Shown in pieces: positions 11,365 through 22,125 of a DNA stretch of 64,000 nt (the stretch's first letter is position 1; every line of letters begins with the position of its first letter). A program made the position numbers and the translations under genes. The DNA is from Linanthus parryae (taxonomy: Eukaryota; Streptophyta; Magnoliopsida; Ericales; Polemoniaceae), in the NCBI GenBank assembly GCA_023055425.1, contig JALGPY010000002.1:156065345-156129344 (forward strand), given 5' to 3'. The notes below the pieces were generated by a model that saw only the letters and a list, made by a program, of their open reading frames with translations, was not told where the DNA came from and made no database searches.

Positions 11365-14300
11365 ATGAATTCCTGCAGTTTCATCATCTATCTCATGGTG
11401 TTACCATTCGTAGTAGCTCTATGTGCGGGAAAGGATTTTGATTTCTTCTACTTTGTTCAACAGGTAGGAGACTCTCTCTCTCTCTCTCTCGTAATATTAG
11501 AACTATTTCTAAATTGTGGGAAATGGAAACTGTGTTTTATGATGCATGCAGTGGCCGGCATCGTACTGTGATACAAAGAAAAGCTGCTGCTATCCGACTA
11601 CCGGGAAGCCAGCAGAAGATTTTGGCATTCATGGGCTCTGGCCTAATAATGTTGATGGAAGCTACCCAACAGATTGTGATCCTGACAGTCCTTTTGATTC
11701 GTCCGAGGTAATCTCTGATTAACTTCACAGTTTTTGGCAAGGGTTACGAGTAGGGGTGGATTTGGTATGATTTTTTGGACTTTTAAGTCGATTTTTAAGA
11801 TGAGTTTGGTATAACTTATTTGCAACTTAACTTAACTCATAAGTTTGTCAAAAAAATATACGACAAAAAAGATGAACAAAAATGGTTGGAGTGTTTGCTG
11901 AAAAAGTTGTTTAAGTCCAAAAAATCAAAAAAAGACTACAAAACTCGATTTTTTCTAGACTCAGTTTTAACACTATGGACTTATAAGTTGGACTCTAACT
12001 TTTCAGCTTATAAATCCATACCAAACACTACTTATAAGTTGGCTTCAACTTATAATCCAAAACTGCCTTATAATCGTGAGAGAGAAGTTCATTAAAAAAT
12101 ATGCATGTGTTTGGTGAAAAACGTTATGATGCTAAAAAATTCTTGATGCAACACGTTTGTTAGTAAGTGAAAATTACAATTTTACATTTTTTATATTTAC
12201 TAATAAAATTATGGTATGTCTAATTAGATGCCGAAGTATGTTAGTACAGAAAAAGTAGGGATAAATTGATCATTTTTATTGTTTAAGAACAAAAAAATCC
12301 AAAAACCTTCATGAAACCAACTTTTTTCATAATTGAGTTTTACACTTAGAAAGCCAAAATTCAAAAGCTGACATAGAAAAAATCATACAAAACTTTTAAA
12401 AAAAGTTCAAAACATATTAAAAGTTCAAAGTGGATTAAAAGCTGAAAATAAGTCATACATGCATGTCACCGTAGATTAAATTGGAGAACGCGACTATTAG
12501 TGTTCATTGATTGTTCATAATATAATCTGGGTGGGAGAAGTTACTAAAAAAGGGGGGTACTTCATCTGTTTCTTCTCTTTCTTCTTGGTCCCACTTTTAT
12601 CACTATTCATCGCGTCACTTTGACCCGATGATTTTATTTGCAATGCGATCTAAGAATTTGGTGATTTTTTTTCAAGATATTATTATAGAGTAAAACTTTA
12701 CTCTATAACACTATGAAAAAATTACCAAAAATTAATATCATTTTACTATCCAAATCACTATCAAGTGACATGCATACGGATAGAAAAGTCAAACTAAAAA
12801 GGAACTAAGAAAACAGACCAAGTATTTTAGTTGAAGATAGTTGATGAACTGATAATTCGACAAAGACTCGTTGGAAGACTTGTTGGTAGTAGAACACACT
12901 AGTACCCATCAATTTGAAGGACGACAAAGACGTCCTTGGGAGGAGTTATTGGTACCACCCATCAATTTGGGGAACCTTAGGAAAGATATTTTATTTATAT
13001 ACCCAGTAAATGTTTTGGATCCATGTTTTTAATAGATTATTTAAGAATAATATTTTTTTTTTGAAGAACACTATTTTTCTGATAAACGCATCTGGGAGTG
13101 CACTTCTCATTGGTGTTTAAAAAAATCTTGTAAAACAATTTTTATTAAATAATATGTTTTGTGTTTTGTACCAACTTTTCAGACTCTCAGTAGTTAAAGA
13201 CAATGGTTTTTTCTTCTCGACAGTGGTTAAACACATTTCAATTATGATTAAATGCATAACTTAACAAATATATTTTTGGTATTGTGCGTAAATATAATTT
13301 CTGAATAAGTTAACATTGAAAATTAGTAATATATTATCAAATATATTTTTTATTTAAAAGCAGTTTTTTAGTGCATACCAAACAGTCTTTTTATTTTGTT
13401 TTTAGACGTGTTTTCTATCATATATTTTTGACTATTTTTATTGTTCTTCTTGAAAATGATGTTTTTCTTGTTTCTAAACCCATGGCGAAGTGGCTCTACG
13501 AAAAGTGAGGAACATGCATTGTGAGGCTATTTCGATTAAGTGGTTTTTCTAATAAAATCTTAATCTGATTTTAGGGTTCCAGAAGAAATGTGAATAATTT
13601 GGGGATGTGTGAAATCTGGTTTATCGGTACCTCATCGGTTATCGGTACCTCATCGGGTGTTAGGGTTGGAGGACAACCGCTACCTAGGTTAAGTAGTGGT
13701 CGTACTCATTTCCACGGCAAAAGTAAGATTACTCCAGTAGGGCATATTGCAAATGTGGTTGTCTCAAGTCGAGCATGTGAATAAAATATACAGAGATGGG
13801 TATAAATAAATCATCGAAGCGAACAAAACGCGGAATAAAACAAAAGAACATCTATGAATATTGTCGGCCTGCATACTTGTATAGTGATAGTGGAAGTTCA
13901 CTGGTTGTTTTGTCTTTTCTTTTATGAAACAAAGATAATTTGAAAGAGTAATACTGCACTGTCCAAAACTACAAATAGCAATTCGTTTTAAATTGTCGCA
14001 AACAGATCACAGATCTGAGAAGCAGAATGGAGAATGACTGGCCCACTCTAGCCTGCCCAAGTGGTGATGGGCTCAACTTTTGGGCACATGAATGGAACAA
14101 ACATGGAACTTGCTGTGGATCTGTCCTCAGTCAACACAACTATTTCCAAACTTCTCTCGACTTCAAGAACAGAACTAACCTCCTCCAAGCCCTTCAAGCT
14201 TCAGGTACAAATGATGTGACGTGATAATCATTATATTTTATGAAGAAAATAATCGCTATCTATCTCAGGTACATTTTGTTTGCCTTTACAGGTATCTCGC

Positions 14301-14539
14301 CTAATGGGAACTATTATACATTACAAGCCATCAAGGATGCAATTAAAGGAGCATTGGGTGTGACACCTTACATAGAATGCAATATTGATCCATCGCGCAA
14401 CCACCAGCTCTACCAAGTTTACTTGTGCGTAGACTCTTCAGCGTCGGACCTCATTGAATGTCCCATGATGCCGCACAGCCGTCCTTGCAAATCGGGAATC
14501 GAGTTTCCGTCTTTCTCCGCATCCATGGATGTACTTTGA
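11365..14539 (+). CDS. S-like ribonuclease T2, four exons
   Basis: Secreted RNase T2 that cleaves RNA through a 2',3'-cyclic phosphate, related to plant S-like RNases used in phosphate recycling and defence. Exons read by eye: 11365-11463, 11552-11707, 14006-14204 and 14292-14539. All introns are GT-AG with consistent phase, giving about 233 residues, a normal family length. The ATG at 11365 opens a hydrophobic signal peptide (residues 1 to about 22), followed by KDFDFFYFVQQWP. Both active-site blocks are intact: FGIHGLWPN in exon 2 and FWAHEWNKHGTC in exon 3, with the catalytic histidines and glutamate. CCYPTTG and LYQVYLCVD are further family hallmarks. It is oddly rich in cysteine: 11 in the mature part by my count, with an additional one beside the second active-site block, where ten is usual. 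A seven-residue tail follows EFPSF. Intron 2 is about 2.3 kb and full of MITE debris. No frameshift or stop is seen, so it is probably functional. Confidence 0.88.
11745..12045. mobile_element. Possible MITE in RNase intron 2
   Basis: A TAGGGGTGGATTTGGTATGA stretch at about 11752 mirrors a GTTTGGTATGGATTTATAAG stretch when the sequence near 12008-12035 is read on the other strand. The interior is rich in ACTTATAAGTT palindromes. The ends and target duplication are not clear, so this is only a candidate. Confidence 0.35.
12100..13080. other. RNase intron 2, middle part
   Basis: AT-rich intronic sequence with T runs and no ORF. A short repeated phrase around 12860-12970 (GACAAAGAC with ACCCATCAATTTG, twice) suggests a small local duplication. 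Nothing else is recognised. Confidence 0.4.
13090..13480. mobile_element. Decayed second copy of the 8280 MITE family
   Basis: The segment about 13225-13460 is collinear with 8460-8700 of the first MITE. Shared steps include TTTCAA(T/C)TATGATT, then GTTAACATTGAAA.TTAGTAA, then TCAAATAT, and finally ATACCAAACA. The left part is more diverged, and no target duplication can be fixed. Its presence in the intron explains part of that intron's length. Confidence 0.5.
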
Positions 14540-15376
14540 TTGCAACGATCGCTTTCATTTCCCATTTCATTTTCCATTTAAAAATGTGCAATTTATTGGT
14601 GATTAGTACACAACCTAAGTGCTTATTGAGAAACTAGAGAAGTCTCAAGGTTGACCAAGGACTTTGTTTCCTCGGAAGACTAAAAGTTCTATTACATTAT
14701 GGACAAAAACTTCTATTGGTTTTATATCTTTGTGAAGGTAAAGGATGAAAACTTCACTAATATGCATGGATTGTACAGGACGGCCCTATTGAAGGCGAGC
14801 GACATAAAAAATACAGAGCCGAGAAGCAAAGAGCACATAAAACAAAGAAAAACTTCTTCCATTAGTTTCAAAAAATACTTCTTCCGGATTAACTTTTTCT
14901 GAACCAATTTGTTATAAATTATGTGCCGACATCAATTTATGTTTAATTGATATTTTAAGAAATAGATTAAGAATAATAGCTTTCCAAAAACTTAATTTTT
15001 GTCTTCAGGAGTTCGTGTCTTTGTTTAGCCCAGAACACGCAGCAGACCCGAGTTCCGAACGACGTGCATTGCATAGAAACCTCAAGATCAAAATGAGGTT
15101 TCAAAATTTCACACCAGAAGTGTGGTATTTTGTTATTTTAAATACGACATATTGGTATTTTGGGTTCTTGTGACTTTGTAACTTTTGTGCTTGCTGATTT
15201 CACCGTAACTTTTGTGCTCGTTGATTTCTCAAGTCCGCAACAAGGCAACAATTTGGGACTACCAGGGTTATGTATCGTAAATGTGTCATTCTACAGTAGT
15301 TAAAACTAACTTTTCTTCTACTTATTTATTTATCAATTCTTCAAAATAATTAACTTATTTAACTTTAAATTTATTC
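14540..15376. other. RNase 3' flank and intergenic sequence
   Basis: Holds the presumed 3' untranslated region of the RNase (AT-rich, no classic AATAAA close by). AT-rich DNA without a supported gene follows. The short ORF pair near 14699-14907 overlaps on both strands and has no recognisable domain. A near-repeat of CGTAACTTTTGTGCT(C/T)G around 15176-15222 is the only structure I see. Confidence 0.4.
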
Positions 15377-15393
15377 TAGTATAACATTCACTT
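15377..15393. repeat. 17-bp target duplication of LINE 1, left copy
   Basis: TAGTATAACATTCACTT here recurs exactly at 21813-21829, directly after an A-run. This is the signature of target-primed reverse transcription. Confidence 0.9.
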
Positions 15394-15430
15394 AGCAAAC
15401 TCATCACCTCCACCATCAAAAACAATCACA

Positions 15431-15726
15431 AGGCTTTGGAAAACAAAGGCACACGCTATTCACACGACATGGAGGGTTATGCATAGGTCTCTTCCAACTG
15501 CTGCGAATCTCAATTGGCGTGGTTTGGATATTCCCGTGTGGTGCTCGTGGTGCGGACAGTGTGAAGAAACGGAAGAGCATATCTTTCTATTTTGCAAACC
15601 CATGAGGCTAGTGTGGGATAGGGTACTTGGAAATAAGTCACGTCACGGCGAGCATAACAACGTAGCAGACTGGGTTCTCGATTCAATAGATGTTCTCAAC
15701 GAGGAAGATAGAGCTAAGTTTGTTAT
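15431..15726 (+). pseudogene. LINE 1 ORF2 fragment: zf-RVT domain
   Basis: The reading frame from GLWKTKAHA through RSLPTAANLNWRGL has a C-x2-C pair in WCSWCGQC, then EEHIFLFCKP. This is the zinc-binding region found after the reverse transcriptase of plant L1 LINEs. The upstream endonuclease and polymerase domains are missing because of 5' truncation. The frame stops being LINE at 15727, where copia 1 begins. Confidence 0.8.
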
Positions 15727-16148
15727 TAATAGAATTACTAACCAACAGATTAGCAAATCCTAGAACCAGAACTCATGAGGAAGAAGAAGAAGAATTCTCA
15801 GAACTCAAAACTAGAGAGAAGAGGGAAAGGTTAATTGTTTGTTACAACGGAAATGAGAGGAGAAATTCCTCTTATAGCATTTTGCCAACTCAACTACAGA
15901 TGGAAATTAACAACCAATAGGAAAACAGATTAGTAACTAACGTAAAGATTAAAACGCCACCGTATCACTTATAATGAAGCAATGGTTTAGATTGGATCTT
16001 ATGTCTAATCCAACGGCAGCTATAGCTCCATTCTTTCATGTCATTACTTTGGTCATGATTGCAATTTAATCCAAGCTAAATCACCATCTCTTGCAATCTG
16101 ATGAACTAGTTGTAATCACATTGTCATTTTGAGAAGCTGTAGCTCAAT
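15727..16148 (-). repeat. 3' LTR of copia 1
   Basis: 422 bp, collinear with 20644-21080. It contains a GAA-type microsatellite (AGAAGAAGAAGAA near 15782) that is longer in the other LTR. TGTTAT lies outside both LTRs (15721-15726 and 21081-21086). The exact terminal base is ambiguous by one or two positions. Confidence 0.85.
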
Positions 16149-16160
16149 ACGCCCCCTCAA
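16149..16160 (-). promoter_or_regulatory. Polypurine tract of copia 1
   Basis: On the minus strand this reads TTGAGGGGGCG just before the LTR start, the expected place for the plus-strand primer. Confidence 0.65.
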
Positions 16161-19100
16161 GTTGAAGGGGGAGGGGCACACAACACCTTCAACTTGCACA
16201 GAAGCTTCTGAAAAAGAGGATGAGCCAGAGGTTTAGTGAGCGCATCTGCAAGTTGCTCAGAACTTGGTAAATGCTGCAAAGTGATGGTGCCTTCTTGGAC
16301 CAGATCTCTGATGGTATGACAGTCCAACTCTATATGCTTAGTCTTATCATGATAAATAGGGTTATGAGCCATTTGAATGGGAGAAGAACTGTGAGAAAGT
16401 AAGAGATGAGTGCTGAGAAGAGGTGAATGGAGCTCTTGTAAGAGAGACATGATCCATTTGACTTCACAAACCAAATAAGCCAGACTTCTGTACTCAGCTT
16501 CAGCTGAACTCCTGGCAACCACACTCTGCTTCTTTGATCTCCAAGAAACTAAGGAAGGACCCTGAAAAACCAAATATCCAGAAGTGGATCTTCTGGTGTC
16601 AAGACAACCACCCCAGTCTGCATCTGCATAAGCTGTAAGAGAAGCTGGAAAGCAAGATGCAGAAGAGAAAAGAATTCCATACTCAGAGGTACCTCTCAGA
16701 TATCTAAGGACATGATGAGCTGCAGTAAGATGATCTCTTGTTGGATGAGCCACAAATTGAGAAAGTTTGTTCACTGAATAAGAAATATCAGGTCTTGAAT
16801 TGCAGAGATACAAAAGTTTACCAATCAGCTTTCTATATGCACTAGCATCCTCTTCATTCAACAGATCTCCAATAGATTGACTAAGCTTACAAGTTGGAAC
16901 CATAGGGGAGTGTGCTATCTTACACTAATCATAACCAGTTTGAGTAAGAATCTCCAAAAGGAACTTATGTTGGCTCAGAAAATACCCCTGAACCATTTTA
17001 TGTACCTCAAATCCAATGAAATAAGCAATCTCTCCCAGATCTTTGAGCCTAAACTGTGCATTTAAGCAATGTTTAAAGCTAGTTAGAGTAGTGACATCAT
17101 TCCCTTCCAGAAGAATGTCATCAACATACACTAAGAGCATCATAATGACAGACTTTGAGCTCTTCACAAATAAGGTGTAATCTGATTTGCATTGACTAAA
17201 GCCAAATTGCAGAAGAGTTGAAGAGAATTAGACAAACCATTTCCTAGAAGCCTGCTTTAAACCATACAGTGACTTCTTTAACCTGCAAACCAATTGCTGA
17301 GAAGAGCTTGAAGATAAAGAATCAAGTATTGTTGGCTCATACCCATCTGGCAGTTTCATGTATACCTCTTCATGAAGATCACCATGCAGAAAAGCATTGT
17401 TAACATCCATTTGAAGAACAGTTTATCCTTGTTGAATAGCAAGAGCAAGAAGAACTCTAAAAGTAACCAGTTTAGCAACTGGTGAGAAAGTTTCAAAATA
17501 ATCTAACCCTTCAGTTTGTGTATATCCTTTTGCCACCAACCTAGCTTTATACCTCTCAATAGATCCATATGTCTTGTACTTAATCATATATACCCATTTA
17601 CACCCTACTGCAGAATGATTTGGAGGTAAATGAGTAATAAGTCAAGTGTTATTAGATTCCAAAGCTTGTATTTCCAGCTGCATAGCTTGAACCCAATCTG
17701 GATCTTGTGAAGCCTGTCTGTAAGTGGTAGGTTCAGTAAGTGCACACACAGTACTATTGAGATTTGAACTACTAACTGTCATTGCTCTGGAAATTTTCTT
17801 GGAAAGAACATAAACCTGCAAATGAGATGGAGGCTTTGAGGTTCTAGCACTCTGTCTCACAGGCACAGGGTGTAACAAAACCTCTCTAAAACTCCTAACT
17901 GTAGATGGTTCAGGAGCAGGAGAAGAGACAGGCTCATGTGAAACTGAAGAAGGTGGTTGGCCCTTTCCATTACCAGTGTCAAAAACACTCTTTGGAAAAC
18001 TCAGAGCATCAAAAAGGCTATGGTCAGTAAAACCCTTATCAACAAATGGAAACACATTTTCATGAAACACCACATTTCTGGAAACTACAAAACTGTGAGT
18101 AGCCAAATCATACACCTTAAATCCTTTGATTCCAAAGACATATCCCACAAAAACCCCTTTTATTGCTCTAGGATCAAACTTTGTTCTGGACTGAAGCAAA
18201 GTGGAGGCAAAACACAAACATCCAAAAACTTTACACTGAGAATAATCTGGAGTTGTTCCAAATAGCAACTCATATGGTGATTTATTCTTAGTTTTAGGAG
18301 AGGGTAACGTGTTAATCAAATAGGCTACAGTCAACACACAGTCTCCCCAGAATCTCACTGGAACATTTGACTGAAATTTAAGTGCTCTTGCCACATTGAG
18401 GAGATGTTGGTGCTTTCTTTCCACCACTGAGTTCTGCTCAGGTGTCTCGACACAACTTAACTCATGAATAATGCCATATTGTAGATAGAAATCAGATAAA
18501 TGCAATTCTGGAGCATTATCTATTCTAACCCTTTTTATTTGGGCAAGAAATTGAGTTTCTATCATCTTGTACAAACTAGGAATAATGGTGTCTACTTCTG
18601 ACTTATGTTTCATAAGATAAACTCATGTCATCCTAGTGGCATCATCAACAATTGTTAATAAAAACTTATGTCCTGAATATGTGGGTACCTTATAAGGACC
18701 CCATGTATCACAATGAATCAGATCAAAGGAATTTTGAGACATGTTTCCATGAGAAGTATAAGAAAGTTTCTTTTGTTTTGCCAAAGGACAAATATCACAA
18801 TGTACGCCTTGATGAGAAAATGACATACCTTCAAGGTGTTTAGACATCAAAGAGCCTTTCTCAAAAGATGGATGCCCCAGTCTTTGATGCCAGAGAAGAG
18901 CATTTTCATTTGTAGAAACTGCAAAACTCATTTTTGAGCTCATTTTTGGAATCTGCATGACATACAGACCTCCAATTCTCTTGCCAATACCCAAAATCAT
19001 ATCTTCTATTTTGAGAACACATTCATCTGTCTGGCATATACATGTGAAACTTGAGACTCTTGTGAGCTGAGTGAAAGAAATTAGATTGAACTGGAAGCTA

Positions 19101-20534
19101 GGAATACAAAGCACTCCTGTCAAAAACAAATTATCATACAATTTCACAGTACCCACATGTGTAACCTGAACAGTTTTCCCATCCGGCAAGTGAACAATTG
19201 TGTCACTGACATTCTTGAAATTACAACATTGTTGAACATATGATCAGTAGCTCCACTGTCCAGAATCCAATAATTTGGCACAAATCCTTCCTTTTCAGTT
19301 AGAGAACATTGCGGAGAGCAAGAACTAATAACTCCTCCCATAAAGTGAGTTGAATCAAAGTGAGTCCCAGAATGATGTAGTGGTGAATCCACTGAAACTG
19401 AAGAGTATGGTGAGACAGATCCTGCATCACTAAAAGTACTCTGAACTGTACCACTCCTTGCTCCCAAATGAGTTTTCAAAAGTGGCATCAGTTGCTGGCA
19501 TTGATTTTCTGTAAGTGTAACAGTTTTCCCCCATTGTCATGAGTAGGAGCAGGATTTGAAGGAGAACCTGTGTTCAATGAAGATGGAGATCCATTCATGA
19601 CAACATTATGTACTCTTGGCTTGTTACTCTTGAAATTAGGAGGAAATCCGTGCAATCTGTAGCATTTTGACTTAACATGACCCTCATTTCCACAGTGATG
19701 ACATATTAGTTTCCCATTAGGACATCTTCCTCCAACATTATGACCTCATCCTGAATTAGTTGTGTCACTTGATTCATGATGAGTATGGGAACCTTGAACA
19801 TACATTGCCATATTGGGAGTGACAGAAGAAGTATTCTTCAACTGCATTTGTCTCTCTTGTTGTATTATCTTTTCAAAAACCACATTGAGAGAAGGCAGTG
19901 GTTCTGTGAGCAAAATCTGATCTCTAACATTCATGTATTGTTCATTGAGTCCCATTAGGAACTGCATTACCCTCTCTTCTAATTGAGACTGTTTCAGCTT
20001 AACATTTGTATTACATACACAACCATCGCATACACAGCTAGGCAAAGGTTTGTAGTTGCTCAACTCATTCCATAATGTTTTCAGCTTTGTAAAATATGCA
20101 GTTACTGACATATCAGATTGCTTCAAACTAGAAATAGCTATATAGATCTGAAACAATCTCGATAAATTTCCTTGAGAGAATCTCTATAAGATCAAGCCAC
20201 ACTTCTCTGATATGCCTACAACACTACAGGAAATCTCCTTAGAAATGGAATTAAACAACCAAGACATGATCATCCTATCACATCTCCTCCACACAGCATA
20301 CAAAGCAGTACCAATTTCAGGAGCAACTATTGTTCCATCAACAAATTCGAGCTTGTTCTTAGCTTCTAAAGCAACTATCATCGACATATGCCATGAATAG
20401 AAATTATCTCCAGAGAGAGGAACAGAAACAAGGACATTACCAGGACTATCTCCATGATGCGAGTAGAAAGGTGATTGTGGATCCATCGCCACCAATCCTG
20501 AACCAGAAGTCTGCGAATCTGAGGTGTTCACCAT
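16157..20534 (-). pseudogene. Copia 1 gag-pol polyprotein, broken
   Basis: Pieces in order on the minus strand: gag N-terminus (20534-20184, with LSGDNFYSWHMSM and KNKLEFVDGT); gag middle in another frame (20156-19746); a CCHC knuckle CHHCGNEGHVKSKC (about 19703-19662); protease with ILDSGATDHM (about 19270); GAG-preintegrase with WHQRLGHPS (about 18890); and integrase (to about 18250) with ETPEQNSVVER. Reverse transcriptase follows with [23 protein letters not shown] and YVDDILL (about 17128-17108), and RNase H with ADADWGG and SSAEAEYRSLA (16620-16480), ending near LADALTKPL. A TAA near 17424 and several frame changes interrupt it. The family function is copying of its own RNA to DNA and integration; this copy has lost it. 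Confidence 0.85.
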
Positions 20535-20627
20535 TTCTTCGAGAACCGGATCTGAACCACGAATTCTTCATATCGAAACAAAAATTCAACCAACTATGAA
20601 TCACAAGACAATCAGCAACCTTCGTAA

Positions 20628-20643
20628 CCAGACTCTGATACCA
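20628..20643 (-). promoter_or_regulatory. Primer binding site of copia 1
   Basis: On the minus strand this reads TGGTATCAGAGTCTGG, directly next to the 5' LTR. The first 11 bases match the initiator-Met tRNA complement. Confidence 0.85.
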
Positions 20644-21080
20644 TAATAGAATTACTAACCAACAGATTAGCAAACCCTAGAACCAAAACTCATGAGGAAG
20701 AAGAAGAAGAAGAAGAAGAAGAAGAATTCTCAGAACTCAAAACCAGAGAGAAGAGGGAAAGGTTAATTGTTTGTTACAACGGAAATGAGAGGAGAAATTC
20801 CTCTTATAGCATTTTGCCAACTCAGCTATAGCGGGAAATTAACAACCAATAGGAAAACAGATTAGTAACTAACACAAAGATTAAAACGCCACCGTATCAC
20901 TTATAATGAAGCAACGGTTTAGATTAGATCTTATGTCTAATCCAACGGAAGTTGTAGCTCCATTATTTCATGTCATTACTTTGGTCATGATTGCAATTTA
21001 GTCCAAGCTAAATTACCATCTCGTGCAATCTGATGAACTAGTTGTAATCACATTGTCATTTTGAGAAGCTGTAGCTCAAT
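20644..21080 (-). repeat. 5' LTR of copia 1
   Basis: 437 bp, longer than its partner mainly because of extra AGA/GAA repeats near 20698-20724. A modest number of substitutions separate the two. Confidence 0.85.
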
Positions 21081-21777
21081 TGTTATTTCCATATGGCTTG
21101 ATTGGGAACAAAGAAACATCATAGTGTTTGAAGGGAATTGCATCTCTATCGACTCTCTTGTTGCACGGATTATGTCTTATTGTGATGAGTATTCTACTGC
21201 AAACATTTCAGAAAAGGGTGCCGACACATGCATCGGGTCATATAACGGGAGCATATCCAGAAATCTCTCGGTGGAAACCGCCGCCAATTGATTCGTTCAA
21301 GTTGAATACGGATGGGGCTTGCCTTGGTGAATCGAGTAAGGCCGCGGTGGGGTGGAAATACGGGATAGCAGTGGGGTTGCCATTGCATCAATGGCTGCTC
21401 CCATCTTTTCCACCTCGTCGGCACTAATGGCGGAGGCATTGGCACTAAGGGAGGGGTTCCTGCTTGGTTCACGGCTGGGGATCAGAAGTATCGTTGCGGA
21501 GGTGGATTGCCAGAGCATAGTGATGTATTTTCATGAGACCACGGGCAGAAGGTGTGATAGGACATCCTTCGGGGCTATCATGATGGATTGTAACGCTCTT
21601 CTCCAACGTTTTACGCAGGTGTCTGTTAGCTGGTGTCCGAGGAGTGCGAATAAGTTAGCACATACTTATGCTAAGTTCGGTTTAACAGTAGATTCGACTA
21701 GAGTATGGATGGGTATAATGCCGGCTTGGGCGCGTGATTGTAATGACAAAGACTTGTCTTCCATTACTACGAATTAA
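21081..21777 (+). pseudogene. LINE 1 ORF2 fragment: RNase H domain
   Basis: Continues the LINE frame after copia 1 (WLDWEQRNIIVFEG). It then passes through at least two frame changes (near 21250 and 21345) into a plant RNase H-like region: KLNTDGACLGE, LMAEALALREG, and VSWCPRSANKLAH near the end. The catalytic pattern D, E, D is suggested by NTDGA, AEALAL and VAEVDC. The stop at 21775-21777 is followed by a short untranslated tail and an A-run. It is a dead copy because of truncation, frameshifts and insertion. Confidence 0.8.
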
Positions 21778-21829
21778 TGAAAAGACCTATTTCTTTTTAA
21801 AAAAAAAAAAATAGTATAACATTCACTTC

Positions 21830-22054
21830 AATCAAATGGCGTACTAAGAAGTCCTCTTTCTAGATGAGATTTCTCTCGGGATGGTGTGGTCAACTTGACG
21901 ATGTTCCTCTTTTCCGGCGTATCTCCATTGCCGATTGGGTGGAACCCTTGTCCAAAGTCTCTGAGTCTAGCTCTGAAAACTTCATAACCGTTGTTAATAA
22001 GCATTCAAACTCCCATTCCCCCTTCTGTACTTGAAATTTGAAATTTGGACGTAG
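21830..22054. other. Unassigned sequence between LINE 1 and copia 2
   Basis: A short plus-strand ORF (about 21868-22034, starting MRFLSGWCGQLDD) has no family I recognise. The segment may belong to the old copia relic that continues at 22055, but the similarity does not extend this far. Confidence 0.3.
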
Positions 22055-22125
22055 TGCTTAATTTAGGTACGTGAAGTGTGTTTTGAAGTAAGAAATCATG
22101 TGATGCAGTGGAAGCAGCATTCGAG
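22055..22125 (-). pseudogene. Old copia relic, piece 1 (start of pre-integrase region)
   Basis: The minus-strand reading includes SHDFLLQNTLHVPKLS, matching the conserved FLL.N.LHVP.L block that precedes the GAG-preintegrase domain of copia. It adjoins the TCGAG duplication of copia 2. On the far side (29912 onward) the same relic resumes with VVVGN.QALPI, the block that normally comes just before. Confidence 0.6.

Larger units (their letters stand above)
15727..21080 (-). mobile_element. Copia 1, Ty1/copia retrotransposon, decayed
   Basis: A 5.35 kb element inserted in LINE 1. It has short LTRs (422 and 437 bp), a primer site against initiator-Met tRNA at 20628-20643, a polypurine tract at about 16149-16160 (TTGAGGGGGC on the minus strand) and a 6-bp flanking repeat TGTTAT. 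The domain order gag, protease, integrase, reverse transcriptase, RNase H is that of copia. Stops and frameshifts break the polyprotein into about eight pieces, so it cannot move on its own. The gag start resembles the Ale/Retrofit type, but I am not sure of the lineage. Confidence 0.9.
15394..21812 (+). mobile_element. LINE 1, 5'-truncated, split by copia 1
   Basis: Plant L1-type non-LTR retrotransposon remnant. Only the C-terminal part of ORF2 remains, in two pieces: the reverse-transcriptase zinc-binding region (15431-15726) and the RNase H region (21081-21777). A short 3' end and an A-run (about 21799-21812) follow. The 17-bp duplication flanks the whole. The reading frame runs directly from one side of the copia insertion to the other if the insertion and one copy of TGTTAT are ignored, so the copia element arrived after the LINE. 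Confidence 0.88.
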
